From Gammaproteobacteria bacterium (lineage in GTDB: Bacteria > Pseudomonadota > Gammaproteobacteria > SZUA-229): 49,256 bases of DNA. The position numbers were made by a program, and so were the translations under genes. Below, one piece after another: positions 18,121 through 28,264 of the stretch. The notes beneath the pieces are model-generated. The model ran no database searches. It saw only the letters and a list, made by a program, of their open reading frames with translations, and had not been told where the DNA came from. Every line of letters begins with the position of its first letter. The stretch's first letter is position 1. Location of the stretch: NCBI GenBank assembly GCA_026195895.1, contig JAPHRO010000037.1, positions 1 to 49,256 on the forward strand, in the 5' to 3' direction.

Positions 18121-19143
18121 ATGAGCAAAACATACGATGTTGCAGTAGTCGGTGCCACTGGTGCAGTGGGTGAAACTATGCTGTCTATTTTGGCCGAAAG
18201 AAATTTTCCCGTTGGTAAAGTTTATCCATTAGCTTCTGAGCGTTCAGCAGGTAAAAAAGTTGAATTTGGTGACAAGATGCTAACGGTGGAAAACCTGGCG
18301 GATTTTGATTTTTCAAAAGTCCAGATTGGTCTGTTTTCAGCAGGCGGTTCGATTTCTAAAGAATTTGCCCCCAAAGCGGCGGCGGCAGGTTGTGTGGTTA
18401 TCGATAATACCTCCGAGTTTCGTTATGTGGATGATATTCCGCTGGTGGTGCCCGAGGTGAATCCGCACGCGATTGCCAATTATAAAACCAGAGGCATTAT
18501 TGCCAATCCAAACTGTTCAACTATTCAGATGCTGGTAGCGTTGAAGCCTATTCAGGATGCAGTAGGTATTTCACGTATTAATGTGTGCACGTATCAGGCT
18601 GTTTCAGGTACCGGCAAAGAGGCCATCGAAGAGCTGGCAGGCCAGACAGCGAAATTATTAAATTGCAAACCGGTTGAATGTGAAGTTTACCCAAAACAGA
18701 TTGCCTTTAATGTGTTGCCGCATATTGACGTCTTTCAGGACAACGGCTATACCAAGGAAGAAATGAAAATGGTCTGGGAGACTAAAAAGATAATGGAAGA
18801 CGACAGTATTCTGGTTAATCCAACGGCTGTTCGTGTCCCCGTGTTTTATGGTCACTCAGAAGCGCTTCATATCGAAACTCGTAAAAAAATGACGGCTGAT
18901 GAATGCCGTGATTTGCTGTCCAGATCACCAGGCATACAGGTGATGGACGAACGAAAAGACGGTGGCTATCCCACTGCAGTGACCGAAGGTGCCACCACGG
19001 ATCCAACGTATGTCGGTCGAATTCGTGAAGATATTTCCCATGAAAATGGGCTGGATTTATGGGTTGTGGCCGACAATGTCCGTAAAGGTGCTGCATTAAA
19101 TAGTGTTCAAATTGCAGAAATTTTGATAAAAGACTATTTATAA
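18121..19143 (+). CDS. asd: Aspartate-semialdehyde dehydrogenase
   Basis: Asd reduces aspartyl phosphate to aspartate semialdehyde, the branch point to lysine/diaminopimelate, methionine and threonine. The 340-residue protein has the NADP motif GATGAVGE at 11-18 and the active-site cysteine C132 in NPNCSTIQM. The downstream histidine lies in the GHSEALHIET segment. The leuB-asd-fimV order is shared with Pseudomonas. It supplies the diaminopimelate of peptidoglycan and the homoserine branch used by MetZ later in the window. Confidence 0.96.
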   Translation: MSKTYDVAVVGATGAVGETMLSILAERNFPVGKVYPLASERSAGKKVEFGDKMLTVENLADFDFSKVQIGLFSAGGSISKEFAPKAAAAGCVVIDNTSEFRYVDDIPLVVPEVNPHAIANYKTRGIIANPNCSTIQMLVALKPIQDAVGISRINVCTYQAVSGTGKEAIEELAGQTAKLLNCKPVECEVYPKQIAFNVLPHIDVFQDNGYTKEEMKMVWETKKIMEDDSILVNPTAVRVPVFYGHSEALHIETRKKMTADECRDLLSRSPGIQVMDERKDGGYPTAVTEGATTDPTYVGRIREDISHENGLDLWVVADNVRKGAALNSVQIAEILIKDYL

Positions 19144-19160
19144 CCTATAGTTACACCTGC

Positions 19161-19213
19161 ATGCTAAAGTTCATTCTTAGCATTGTGGCCGAAGTGGGGG
19201 GTCGTCTGCCCCC
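19161..19213. other. Two hairpins in the asd-fimV gap
   Basis: ATGCTAA (19161-19167) pairs with TTAGCAT (19177-19183), and GGGGG (19196-19200) pairs with CCCCC (19209-19213) across TCGTCTG allowing for one extra G. Neither has a T-run, so they look like leader structure before fimV and not a standard terminator. Confidence 0.4.
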
Positions 19214-19263
19214 TGGTTTGGATCAAAATAACACCTTGAGGACATGAATTGAGGGGAATACCG

Positions 19264-22200
19264 GTGCGGAAACTGACCATAAGCCTGGCTGTGATGGCTG
19301 CATTATTACCAGGTCGCGGATACCCATTAGGTTTGGGTGAAATTGAGCTGAATTCTGCGCTCAATCAAGAACTAAATGCGCATGTAGAAATATTATCGGC
19401 GGCGCCGGAGGATACGCAGCAGCTCATTGTAAATCTGGCTGACCGAGAAGCCTTTGTTCGTGCGGGCATCGATAGACCATTTCTGCTGCAGCAATTAAAA
19501 TTCAAGATTATCACCAAAGATAGTAAACCCTATATTCAGGTTTACACCCAGAAGCCGGTGCGCGAGCCGTTCCTGAGTTTCCTGGTGGAAATAGACTGGC
19601 CGCAGGGGCATTTACTCCGCGAATATACCCTGTTACTGGATCCCCCTGTTTTCTCCGGCGCATCAACCGCGCAGCAGAAGCCAGCATCCATGGATTCCCG
19701 CCCTTTTATTGATCCGGCTGACCAGCAGGTACAACAGGTTCAGTCGGATGCCGGAAGTCCATGGGCACAACAGGATGCGCGTCCGGCCCAGAGCTCTTAC
19801 CAGGCAGCAGCGCCGACACAGGCTGCTCCTGTAGTTATTGAATCCGATGACCGGCAGGGCCAGGTGACCTATCGGCCGATGCAGCAATATAGCCAGGTTA
19901 GTGGCAGCTATCGAGTCAAACAGGATGATACGCTGTGGAGTCTGGCGAACAGGATGCGTCCGGATGCCTCGGTTTCTGTCGAGCAGATGATGCTGGCTCT
20001 GGTGCGTGAAAATCCCGAATCATTTATTGAGCAGAATATCCATGGCGTTAAGCGTGGTTATATTTTGCGTATGCCGGATCGTGCGGCTATTACCGCCGTT
20101 GACCGCCAGACCGCTTTGGCCCAGGTAAAAGATCATACTTCCCTATGGCGAGAATATCGTCAGGCACAAACCGGTGCGACACCAGCTTCTGCGATGGAAG
20201 CGGAAGATAGTGCCGCCGCTGCTACTGATATGGCGGAGCACCAGGCAGGTGAAGGCCAGTTATCTATTGTGAGCGCCAGTGGTGATGAGGGCAGCGAAAC
20301 CGCAGCATCCGGACAGGATCCAGAGGCAGAGCTGAGTCGGCTGAAACAGCAGCTGTCGCTGGCTCAGGAATCGCTGGAATCAGAGCGCCTGGAAAAAGAA
20401 GAATTACGTGCCCGTCTGGCAGATCTGGAGCAACGGGTACAAAACGTTCTGCAGATGGATGATGGTGAGCTGGCGAAACTGCAGCAGGATCTGGCGGGTG
20501 TAGAGCCTGAGATGCCTGTAGCTGAAGAGCCGGTTGTTGCTGAAGAAGTTCCGGCTGAACAGCCCGTTGACGAGCTTGTTACAGATGAAACGTCGCCAAT
20601 GGAAGACATGGCGGCTGAAGAATCTGTCATGGAAACAACAGAGCTCGCTGCCGAAGCAGATAGCATGGTAGAGGCGCCAGGTGAAGAATCCGTATTTGTT
20701 GATGAAGCTGCGGAACCAATGGCGACTGACGAGGGCATGGTCGCTGAAGAGCCAATGCCTGTAGTTGAAGATCAGATTATTGTTCCTGAATTTGCGCGTC
20801 CCAGGCCGAAGACTTTTATCGAAAGTTTGCTTGAAGATCCCAAAATGCTGGCTGCCATTGGCGGTGGTATAGCGGCAATATTCGTTCTCATTGGTTTGCT
20901 CTTACGCAAACGTCGTAAATCCGCGGCTGCGGAAGAAGAAGACTGGACTGCCGATGACGATATGTCGGCCAGCCTGGAAGACGTGGCTGAAGAGGCTGAT
21001 CAGGCAACCGTCAAGATTCAGACCGAAGACGACATGGGTGCGACGGCCGAGATGGAAGCCGAAGGTTTCGATGATACCCAGATTGAAGCGCCCGATGAGG
21101 AAGAATCCCTTGAAGACACGGTTTTCAATCTGGACGGTGCCGAAGAGGCGGAAGCGCCTGCCGAAGATGAGCGTGATGATGTTATCGCGGAGGCGGATGT
21201 TTATCTGGCGTACGGTATATATCAGCAGGCCGAGGAATTACTGGGCGATGCCATAAAACAGAATCCGGAACGGGACGATTACCGGATGAAACTGCTGGAA
21301 ACACATTTTGCGGCCAAAAATGCAGATGCGTATGCCACACTGGCCGAGGAAGTCCAGGGGCGTAAAGCGAATGACAAGGCTTACTGGGATCGAGTGGTTG
21401 TGATGGGGCGTGAACTGTGTCCTGACAATACCATGTTTAGTTCCAGTGATGTTGAGGCGTTAGCTGATTTCGATACTGATGAGCTGTTACCGCAGAAGCC
21501 CGAGACGACCGATCTGGAATTAGATGCCGGTGAAGCTGAAGTGGATCTGGGTGATCTGGATCTGGGCTTTGATGAGGAACCGGTAGCTGACGATGCGGAT
21601 GCCACAATGGTTCTGAGTGAGCCAGTGGATCTGGATGCGGGTACGGAGGACGCTCTCGCACTGGACGACGATTTAGATCTTGCGGGTGAGCTGGAAGATA
21701 TCACGGATGAAATTGAAGCACCGGCAGAAGAAGCGGAAGCTGATTCGGATCTTGAATTTGACCTCGGCGATTTCGAAGCTGAATTAGAAGAAGCGGATGG
21801 CAGTGCTGCGGAAGTAGAGACTGATGAATCGTCAGAACTCGATATTGACGAAGATTTCTCGCTTGATTTTGAAGCCGCTGACCTGGGCTTTGAAGACGAA
21901 ACAGAGACTACGGATGAAAGCGCTGGGGAAGCCTCTGAAGCAGTCGCGGATATAGATGAAACTGAAGATTTAACAGCCGAACTGGATCTGGATGAAGATC
22001 TTGATCTGGCGATTACCGAGGACGTACCAGAGCTGGATACGGCGACTACTGAAGAATCCGCCGAATTAGATATGGATATGGACGAACTGGGGGCTGAACT
22101 GGATTTAGTCGATGAAGCTGAGCCTGCGGAGGAAATATCGGCGCTTGCTGGCGATGAGGATGATGATTTCGATATATCTGAATTGTCCGATGATGTTGAT

Positions 22201-22347
22201 GAAGTCAGCACCAAACTGGACCTGGCTAAAGCCTATATTGATATGGGCGATAACGAAGGTGCCCGGAGCATTCTTGAAGAAGTTAAGCAGGAAGGTAATG
22301 ACGCGCAGCAGCAGCAGGCTGATGAGTTACTAGAACGGGCAAGTTAA
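19264..22347 (+). CDS. fimV: FimV/HubP-type polar hub protein
   Basis: FimV organises the cell pole and is needed for type IV pilus and type II secretion assembly. I use GTG 19264, which has AGGGG 7 bases upstream and starts a signal peptide; a TTG at 19249 lies just before it. The roughly 1027-residue protein has the conserved FimV N-terminal domain (to about 130), a LysM peptidoglycan-binding domain (about 215-270, YRVKQDDTLWSLANRM), a coiled coil (about 353-410), one transmembrane segment (about 527-548, ending in RKRRK), a TPR-like helical region (about 640-710) and a long Asp/Glu-rich cytoplasmic stretch. The last 45 residues form the FimV C-terminal domain (TKLDLAKAYIDMGDNEGAR). Together with the FimX-like protein this supports type IV pili. 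Confidence 0.95.
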   Translation: MRKLTISLAVMAALLPGRGYPLGLGEIELNSALNQELNAHVEILSAAPEDTQQLIVNLADREAFVRAGIDRPFLLQQLKFKIITKDSKPYIQVYTQKPVREPFLSFLVEIDWPQGHLLREYTLLLDPPVFSGASTAQQKPASMDSRPFIDPADQQVQQVQSDAGSPWAQQDARPAQSSYQAAAPTQAAPVVIESDDRQGQVTYRPMQQYSQVSGSYRVKQDDTLWSLANRMRPDASVSVEQMMLALVRENPESFIEQNIHGVKRGYILRMPDRAAITAVDRQTALAQVKDHTSLWREYRQAQTGATPASAMEAEDSAAAATDMAEHQAGEGQLSIVSASGDEGSETAASGQDPEAELSRLKQQLSLAQESLESERLEKEELRARLADLEQRVQNVLQMDDGELAKLQQDLAGVEPEMPVAEEPVVAEEVPAEQPVDELVTDETSPMEDMAAEESVMETTELAAEADSMVEAPGEESVFVDEAAEPMATDEGMVAEEPMPVVEDQIIVPEFARPRPKTFIESLLEDPKMLAAIGGGIAAIFVLIGLLLRKRRKSAAAEEEDWTADDDMSASLEDVAEEADQATVKIQTEDDMGATAEMEAEGFDDTQIEAPDEEESLEDTVFNLDGAEEAEAPAEDERDDVIAEADVYLAYGIYQQAEELLGDAIKQNPERDDYRMKLLETHFAAKNADAYATLAEEVQGRKANDKAYWDRVVVMGRELCPDNTMFSSSDVEALADFDTDELLPQKPETTDLELDAGEAEVDLGDLDLGFDEEPVADDADATMVLSEPVDLDAGTEDALALDDDLDLAGELEDITDEIEAPAEEAEADSDLEFDLGDFEAELEEADGSAAEVETDESSELDIDEDFSLDFEAADLGFEDETETTDESAGEASEAVADIDETEDLTAELDLDEDLDLAITEDVPELDTATTEESAELDMDMDELGAELDLVDEAEPAEEISALAGDEDDDFDISELSDDVDEVSTKLDLAKAYIDMGDNEGARSILEEVKQEGNDAQQQQADELLERAS

Positions 22348-22372
22348 CCAGCACGATTGATATTTGCACCAG

Positions 22373-22403
22373 AAGAAACCTCTGACTGGATCAGGGGTTT
22401 CTT
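22373..22403. terminator. Hairpin terminator between fimV and truA
   Basis: AAGAAACC (22373-22380) pairs exactly with GGTTTCTT (22396-22403), with CTGA/TCAG pairing further in. The T-rich end is short, so termination may be partial. Confidence 0.6.
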
Positions 22404-22427
22404 CGTTATTAGAGATAGAAAATAGAC

Positions 22428-23210
22428 ATGCGTGTAGCTCTGGGAATTGAGTACGATGGCAGTAAATTCTGTGGCTGGCAAATGCAGAGCCATGGTACCC
22501 GTACGGTGCAGGAAGCCGTAGAAAAAGCCCTGTCTGTTGTTGCGGATGAGCCAGTCCAGGTGACTTGTGCGGGTAGAACCGATACGGGTGTGCATGCTAC
22601 CGGGCAGGTCGTGCATTTTGATACTGTATCCAGTCGTCCGGAAAAAGCCTGGATCATGGGCGTGAATGCCCATTTGCCAGATGACGTGGCGTCTGTTTGG
22701 GCACATCAGGTCAATGATGATTTCAGTGCGCGATTCACCGCCACGGCCAGGCAATATCGCTACGTTATTCTGAATCGAAAGGCCCGCGCGGCTATTCTAA
22801 ATAATCGCGTCACCTGGCGGCATGGTCCTGTTGATGAAACCGCCATGCATGCCGCGGCTCAGATATTGATTGGCGAACAGGACTTTTCGTCGTTCCGCTC
22901 TGCTGCCTGTCAGGCTGAACATGCGCGACGCAAAATCCATTATGTGAATGTGCATCGTAAGGGTGATTTTATTTATGTGGATATTGAAGCCAATGCTTTT
23001 CTGCATCATATGGTGAGAAATATCGTCGGTTCTCTGTTAATGATTGGGGCGGGTGAAAAACCGGTAGCCTGGATGGCGGAGTTGCTGTTACAGCAGGATC
23101 GTACTCTGGCAGGTCCTACAGCGCCGGCGGCTGGATTGTATCTGGTGAAAGTGACGTATCCCGATGAATATCAGATTCCGATATATCGCTATGTGCCAGA
23201 GTTTATTTAA
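22428..23210 (+). CDS. truA: tRNA pseudouridine(38-40) synthase
   Basis: TruA converts uridines 38, 39 and 40 of the tRNA anticodon arm to pseudouridine. The 260-residue protein has the catalytic aspartate D52 in CAGRTDTGVHA and the conserved NAFLHHMVRNIVGSL segment in the C-terminal half. Order fimV-truA-trpF is conserved in Pseudomonas-like genomes. The function has no relation to its neighbours. Confidence 0.96.
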   Translation: MRVALGIEYDGSKFCGWQMQSHGTRTVQEAVEKALSVVADEPVQVTCAGRTDTGVHATGQVVHFDTVSSRPEKAWIMGVNAHLPDDVASVWAHQVNDDFSARFTATARQYRYVILNRKARAAILNNRVTWRHGPVDETAMHAAAQILIGEQDFSSFRSAACQAEHARRKIHYVNVHRKGDFIYVDIEANAFLHHMVRNIVGSLLMIGAGEKPVAWMAELLLQQDRTLAGPTAPAAGLYLVKVTYPDEYQIPIYRYVPEFI

Positions 23211-23304
23211 TGCCATGGTCAGTTTTTTTGGTAGGAGAATCGGCAGGGATTTTCTGTTAAAATCAGCGGCTTGTTTTTAATCCTGATGTGATTAGGGCTT
23301 CTCA

Positions 23305-23946
23305 TTGAATTCACGTACATGTGTTAAAATCTGTGGCATAACCCGGCCGGAAGATGCTGCTGAGGCAGCGCGTCTCGGTGTCGATGCCATTGGCCTGGTG
23401 TTCTATGAGAAGAGTCCTCGCAATGTGAGTCTGGGTCAGGCCAGGGCGGCATGTGAATCCCTGAGTGGATTTGTTACCGTGGTATCACTGTTTTTAAATC
23501 CCGAAGCAGCACTGGTTGAAAAGGTGCTATCCGAATTGCCAGTAGACCTGATTCAATTTCATGGCAAAGAAACGGCGGATTTTTGTCGATCCTTTGGTCG
23601 ACCCTATATCAAGTCGCTGGGTATGGCAGAAGGTGTTGATCTGGCAAGCCAGGCTAGACATTATTCTGATGCCAGAGGCCTGTTGCTGGACAGCCATGAA
23701 ACGGGTGCCGCTGGGGGTACGGGTAAAACGTTTAACTGGGATGCCATACCCGCAGAATACAGATCGTCTGTGATTTTGGCGGGTGGTTTAAAACCAGCGA
23801 ATGTAGCGCAGGCTATTCGTACTGTGAGACCCTATGCGGTAGATTTAAGCTCCGGTGTTGAAGCTGCACCCGGTATCAAGGACGCTGCGCTGATGGCGCA
23901 ATTAATGAAAGAAATTAAGCAGGTCGATTGCGAGTTGAGTGAATGA
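23305..23946 (+). CDS. trpF: Phosphoribosylanthranilate isomerase
   Basis: TrpF opens the ribose ring of N-(5-phosphoribosyl)anthranilate by an Amadori rearrangement. The start is a TTG at 23305 with AGGG upstream, giving 213 residues. The beta/alpha-barrel has the catalytic cysteine in [12 protein letters not shown], a catalytic aspartate in LLLDSHE and the phosphate-binding loops GGTGKTFNW and [10 protein letters not shown]. It overlaps trpB by 4 bp (ATGA), indicating coupled translation. Confidence 0.95.
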   Translation: MNSRTCVKICGITRPEDAAEAARLGVDAIGLVFYEKSPRNVSLGQARAACESLSGFVTVVSLFLNPEAALVEKVLSELPVDLIQFHGKETADFCRSFGRPYIKSLGMAEGVDLASQARHYSDARGLLLDSHETGAAGGTGKTFNWDAIPAEYRSSVILAGGLKPANVAQAIRTVRPYAVDLSSGVEAAPGIKDAALMAQLMKEIKQVDCELSE

Positions 23947-25160
23947 GCAAAACTGAATGTAAAGATTACTATGCCATGCCCGATGATCGTGGGCATTTTG
24001 GTATTTATGGTGGCAAGTTTGTCGCTGAAACACTGATGGAGCCGATTGAAGAGCTGCGTCAGGCGTATGAAAAAGTTAAAGTCGATCCAGGTTTCCAGGC
24101 GCAGTTCGATAAAGATCTGGCCGATTACGTCGGACGTCCCAGTCCACTGTATCATGCAGAGCGTTGGTCGCGAGAGCTGGGTGGCGCACAGATTTATCTG
24201 AAGCGTGAAGATCTGAATCACACTGGCGCGCACAAGATCAATAACACCATCGGCCAGGGGTTGCTGGCAAAGTTCATGGGCAAAACCCGGGTTATTGCGG
24301 AAACTGGTGCCGGCCAGCATGGTGTGGCTACGGCTACTGTCGCCGCTCGTTTCGGTATGGAGTGTATTGTGTACATGGGTGAAGAAGACGTTAAACGTCA
24401 GGCGCCTAATGTATATCGCATGAAATTGCTGGGTGCCAAGGTCGTGCCGGTCACCTCTGGGTCCAGAACCCTGAAAGACGCCCTGAATGAAGCCATGCGC
24501 GACTGGGTGACCAATATCGATAATACGTTTTACATCATTGGTACGGTGGCCGGTCCCCATCCTTATCCGGCCATGGTACGTGATTTCCAGACCATTATCG
24601 GTCGTGAAGCCAGGCGTCAGATTATGGAACAGGCGGGGCGTTTGCCCGATGCACTGGTAGCCTGTGTGGGTGGCGGCTCCAATGCGATTGGCCTGTTTCA
24701 TCCATTCCTGGCTGACGAGGACGTTGCCATCTACGGTGTTGAAGGCGGTGGCGACGGTATTGCATCCGGTCGCCATGCCGCACCCTTATGTGCCGGTGAG
24801 CCCGGTGTGTTACATGGCAATCGTACTTATCTGATGGAAGATAAGGATGGGCAGATTATTGAAACCCATTCGATTTCGGCCGGGCTGGATTACCCTGGTG
24901 TCGGCCCAGAACACGCCTGGTTGAAGGACTGCGGTCGCGCTAGCTATGTGGCGATTACTGATAAAGAAGCGCTGGAAGCATTCCATATAGTGACCCGAAC
25001 AGAAGGTATCATTCCCGCGCTGGAATCTTCCCATGCGTTAGCCTATGGTGCCAAACTGGCGAAGACCATGGACAAAGACCAGATTATTATTGTTAATCTG
25101 TCGGGACGTGGAGACAAAGATATCAATACAATTGCGGACATCGAAGGTATAAGCCTGTGA
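23943..25160 (+). CDS. trpB: Tryptophan synthase beta chain
   Basis: TrpB condenses indole with serine using PLP. The 405-residue protein has the PLP lysine K98 in HTGAHKINN, the glycine-rich phosphate loop GGGSNAIG and the [10 protein letters not shown] substrate loop. It overlaps both trpF (4 bp, ATGA) and trpA (4 bp, GTGA), so trpFBA is a tight translational unit. In Pseudomonas the trpBA pair lies elsewhere, so its presence between trpF and accD distinguishes this genome's order. Confidence 0.97.
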   Translation: MSKTECKDYYAMPDDRGHFGIYGGKFVAETLMEPIEELRQAYEKVKVDPGFQAQFDKDLADYVGRPSPLYHAERWSRELGGAQIYLKREDLNHTGAHKINNTIGQGLLAKFMGKTRVIAETGAGQHGVATATVAARFGMECIVYMGEEDVKRQAPNVYRMKLLGAKVVPVTSGSRTLKDALNEAMRDWVTNIDNTFYIIGTVAGPHPYPAMVRDFQTIIGREARRQIMEQAGRLPDALVACVGGGSNAIGLFHPFLADEDVAIYGVEGGGDGIASGRHAAPLCAGEPGVLHGNRTYLMEDKDGQIIETHSISAGLDYPGVGPEHAWLKDCGRASYVAITDKEALEAFHIVTRTEGIIPALESSHALAYGAKLAKTMDKDQIIIVNLSGRGDKDINTIADIEGISL

Positions 25161-25960
25161 GTCGATTATCAACAACATTTGCAGCGCTAAAAACAGATGG
25201 TCGGACGGCGTTAATTCCGTTTATTACCGCGGGAGATCCGCAGCCATCAGTCACAGTAAATCTGATGCACGATATGGTGAAAGCCGGTGCCAATATACTC
25301 GAGCTGGGTGTGCCATTTTCTGATCCTATGGCCGAAGGCCCGGTGATTCAGGCCGCCTGTGAACGTGCGCTTGAACATCATGTTAGCCTGCGCGATGTAT
25401 TAGGCATGGTAAAAGAATTCCGCCAGCAGGATAATAAAACACCAATAGTATTAATGGGCTATCTGAATCCAGTTGAAGTCATGGGTTATCAGGCTTTTGC
25501 CGATGCGGCATCGGAAGCAGGCGTCGATGGTACTATCCTGGTGGATCTGCCGCCTGAAGAAGGCGGTGAACTGGATGCGATTTTAAAATCAAAAGATATC
25601 GATCCGATATTTTTGCTGGCGCCGACCAGTACCGATGAGCGCATGGAGCTAATCTGTAAACAGGGCAGTGGTTTTGTTTATTATGTTTCATTAAAAGGTG
25701 TGACCGGCGCGGCGCATCTGGATGTGCAAAGTGTGGTGGAGAAAGTAAATCAAATTCGAAGTCATACCGATATTCCTGTCGGCGTAGGCTTTGGTATTAG
25801 TGATGCGGAAACCGCCGCCAAAGTTGCTGCGGTATCCGATGCGGTTGTCGTCGGTAGTGCGATTGTTAAGCGGGTGGCTGAAAACGCCCATGATCCGAAA
25901 AAGATTAGTGAACAGGTTTGTGGTTTGATTGCTGCTATGCGTCAGGCCATGGATGCTTAA
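25157..25960 (+). CDS. trpA: Tryptophan synthase alpha chain
   Basis: TrpA cleaves indole-3-glycerol phosphate to indole, which passes through a tunnel to TrpB. The start is a GTG at 25157 inside the end of trpB. The 267-residue barrel has the catalytic glutamate in [19 protein letters not shown], the aspartate in [11 protein letters not shown] and the phosphate loops GVGFGIS and VVVGSAIV. The stop codon is part of a palindrome that begins the trpA-accD gap. Confidence 0.97.
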   Translation: MSRLSTTFAALKTDGRTALIPFITAGDPQPSVTVNLMHDMVKAGANILELGVPFSDPMAEGPVIQAACERALEHHVSLRDVLGMVKEFRQQDNKTPIVLMGYLNPVEVMGYQAFADAASEAGVDGTILVDLPPEEGGELDAILKSKDIDPIFLLAPTSTDERMELICKQGSGFVYYVSLKGVTGAAHLDVQSVVEKVNQIRSHTDIPVGVGFGISDAETAAKVAAVSDAVVVGSAIVKRVAENAHDPKKISEQVCGLIAAMRQAMDA

Positions 25961-26027
25961 GGAATCATTGATTCCTTAAAACGCAAAATTAAAAATTAAT
26001 TAAACACACATTTAAAAATGTGTGTTT
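25957..26027. terminator. Two tandem perfect hairpins between trpA and accD
   Basis: The first is TTAAGGAATC-ATT-GATTCCTTAA (25957-25979), which includes the trpA stop codon and is followed by AAAA. The second is AAACACACATTT-AA-AAATGTGTGTTT (26002-26027), followed by an A-rich stretch. The second is AT-rich with a 12-bp stem. They may separate trpFBA from accD transcription or stabilise the 3' end of the trp message. Confidence 0.65.
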
Positions 26028-26048
26028 ATAAAAAAACAGAGAAGTCCT

Positions 26049-26909
26049 ATGAACTGGTTTGAGAAATTAATGCCTTCCCGTATTCGTACTGAAGGTAGTG
26101 ATAAGGGGTCTGTTCCTGAAGGTCTATGGACCAAATGTGATTCATGTAATGCCGTTCTGTATCGAGCAGAGCTGGAGCGTAACCATGAAGTTTGTCCCAA
26201 GTGTAGTCACCACATGCGCATGGGCGCACGCAAAAGGCTGGAGGGTTTCCTCGATGAAACGCCGCGTGAAGAAATTGCTGCCAATCTGCAGCCGGTGGAC
26301 ATGCTGAAATTCAAAGATAGCAAAAAATATAAAGACCGAATCACCCAGGCGCAAAAAGCAACTGACGAAAATGATGTGCTGATTGCCATAAAAGGACAGG
26401 TTAAGTCTGTGCCATTAGTGGCGGCTGCTTTTGAATTTAAGTTCATGGGTGGTTCCATGGGGTCGGTGGTAGGCGAGAAATTTGTGCGTGCAGCCAATGT
26501 TGCCCTGGAACACAATATTCCGCTGGTATGTTTTTCAGCTTCTGGCGGCGCACGTATGCAGGAAGCCCTGTTTTCACTGATGCAGATGGCTAAAACCAGT
26601 GCCGTGTTGCAGAAAATGTCCAAGCGTGGCATTCCTTTTATTTCGGTGATGACCGATCCAACCATGGGTGGTGTGTCCGCCAGTTTGGCCATGCTGGGTG
26701 ATATCAATATCGGCGAGCCCAATGCATTGATTGGTTTTGCCGGGCCGCGTGTTATCGAGCAAACGGTACGCGAGACATTACCCGAAGGTTTTCAGCGCAG
26801 CGAATTCCTGGTCGAGCATGGTGCGATTGATATGATTGTTGATCGTCGTGATATGCGTGACCGTCTGGCCAGTCTGTTAACCATGATGCAGAATAAGCCC
26901 GCCGCTTAA
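26049..26909 (+). CDS. accD: Acetyl-CoA carboxylase carboxyltransferase subunit beta
   Basis: AccD, with AccA, moves the carboxyl group from biotin to acetyl-CoA to make malonyl-CoA. I use ATG 26049 (product [12 protein letters not shown]...), because the frame upstream runs through the second hairpin. The 286-residue protein has the four-cysteine zinc ribbon CDSC...CPKC at about 29-51 and the oxyanion/acyl-CoA loops in [12 protein letters not shown] and [12 protein letters not shown]. The accD-folC-dedD-cvpA-purF order is the same as in E. coli. Confidence 0.97.
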   Translation: MNWFEKLMPSRIRTEGSDKGSVPEGLWTKCDSCNAVLYRAELERNHEVCPKCSHHMRMGARKRLEGFLDETPREEIAANLQPVDMLKFKDSKKYKDRITQAQKATDENDVLIAIKGQVKSVPLVAAAFEFKFMGGSMGSVVGEKFVRAANVALEHNIPLVCFSASGGARMQEALFSLMQMAKTSAVLQKMSKRGIPFISVMTDPTMGGVSASLAMLGDINIGEPNALIGFAGPRVIEQTVRETLPEGFQRSEFLVEHGAIDMIVDRRDMRDRLASLLTMMQNKPAA

Positions 26910-26953
26910 AAAATCGTTTGGGCTTTGTCCGTACCAGGTGAAATTCTTTTCCA

Positions 26954-28228
26954 GTGAAATTCAATACACTTCAAGATTGGCTCAACTGGCAGGAGAGTCT
27001 TAATCCCAAAGAAATAGATCTGGGTCTGGAACGAGTCGCGCAGGTCTTAACATCATTAAAACTGACTGCTGATTTCCCTGTCCCGGTGATTACTGTAGCC
27101 GGTACCAATGGCAAAGGTTCCTGTGTCGCCATGCTGGAATCAATTTTACTGGCGGCCCATTATTCTGTTGGCTGTTACACCTCACCCCATCTGTTTGAAT
27201 ATAACGAACGTATTCGCGTCAATGGTCAGAGTATCGATGACAATAGTTTGTGTGAAGCCTTCGAGCAGGTCGATCAGGCGCGGGGCGATATTCCGCTCAC
27301 CTATTTTGAATTTGGTACGCTGGCAGCACTGGTTTTATTCGCCGAAAAAAAACTGGATGTTGTCGTGCTGGAAGTCGGTCTGGGTGGTCGGCTGGATGCG
27401 GTCAATGTGATTAACCCCGATGTCGCCCTGGTTACTTCGGTGGCGGTTGATCATGTAGACTGGCTGGGGGCTGATATAGAAACCATAGGTCGGGAAAAAG
27501 CGGGTATTTTTCGATCCGGGAAACCGGCGATATATGGTGGCCTGCAGATGCCAGAATCTATCTCTCAGGTGGCTGATAGCACCGGGACACCGTTGTTGCA
27601 GGCTGGCAAAGATTACCTGTTTCAGGGGGTAAATGCCAACGGCTGGCAATTGAATGGTGCTGATTTTCGATTTGTCGAACTACCTCTGCCAGCGTTGAAA
27701 GGTGGTTTTCAAATGCAGAATGCTGCGGCGGCGATTGTCGCATTGCATCAGCTACGCGCACAGCTTCCCATTGATGCACCCGCCATAGCCACCGGACTGC
27801 AACAGGTGTCGCTTGCTGGTCGCTATCAATGTATTCTGCAGGCACCTCGTATCATTGTTGATGTGGCGCATAACGCCCAGGCAGCAAAATCGCTGGCCGA
27901 ATTACTGGCTGATGACCCGGTCGATGGTCGCACCCTGGCTGTAGTGGCCATGTTGGCGGACAAGGCCGTGGAGGATGTGGTGCAGCTCGTTTCATCTGAG
28001 GTGGACGAATGGTTTTGCGCAGGGCTGGATGTGGCCCGCGGACTAAGTGCAGAATTAATGGCAAAAACGGTGAATGCACATCAGGCAGATGTTAAACTTG
28101 AGCCCGCGAATTCTGTCGAAGATGCTTGTCGGCAGGCGTTACAGAAGGCGGACGAGAACGATCGTATTATAGTGTTTGGATCCTTTCATACGGTATCCCG
28201 GGCCTGTAAATATTTTAAGCTTAATTAG
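26954..28228 (+). CDS. folC: Bifunctional dihydrofolate synthase/folylpolyglutamate synthase
   Basis: FolC adds glutamate to dihydropteroate and then further glutamates to folates. The GTG start at 26954 gives 424 residues. The Mur-ligase-like P-loop AGTNGKGS is at 49-56, followed by the CYTSPHLFEYNERIR segment that holds the folate-binding loop. The late sequence VDVAHNAQAAKSL matches the Mur-ligase C-terminal domain DxAHNxxxxxxL pattern. A GTGAAATTC repeat occurs twice around the start (26938 and 26954), so initiation could shift only out of frame; the second is the usable one. Confidence 0.95.
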   Translation: MKFNTLQDWLNWQESLNPKEIDLGLERVAQVLTSLKLTADFPVPVITVAGTNGKGSCVAMLESILLAAHYSVGCYTSPHLFEYNERIRVNGQSIDDNSLCEAFEQVDQARGDIPLTYFEFGTLAALVLFAEKKLDVVVLEVGLGGRLDAVNVINPDVALVTSVAVDHVDWLGADIETIGREKAGIFRSGKPAIYGGLQMPESISQVADSTGTPLLQAGKDYLFQGVNANGWQLNGADFRFVELPLPALKGGFQMQNAAAAIVALHQLRAQLPIDAPAIATGLQQVSLAGRYQCILQAPRIIVDVAHNAQAAKSLAELLADDPVDGRTLAVVAMLADKAVEDVVQLVSSEVDEWFCAGLDVARGLSAELMAKTVNAHQADVKLEPANSVEDACRQALQKADENDRIIVFGSFHTVSRACKYFKLN

Positions 28229-28264
28229 GGTGGTAGTTCGCCGCCGTCTTTGTTGGCTGAGTAA

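Noticed and set aside
21381-22214. Long serine-rich frame on the minus strand opposite fimV
   Set aside because: It is the mirror of the Asp/Glu-rich codons (GAT, GAA) of fimV and has no start signal or family match.
23832-24776. 314-codon minus-strand frame opposite trpF/trpB
   Set aside because: It lies wholly over strongly conserved trp genes and has no recognisable domain.
26207-26722. Minus-strand frame opposite accD
   Set aside because: It is a shadow of accD codons; accD itself is certain from the zinc ribbon and gene order.
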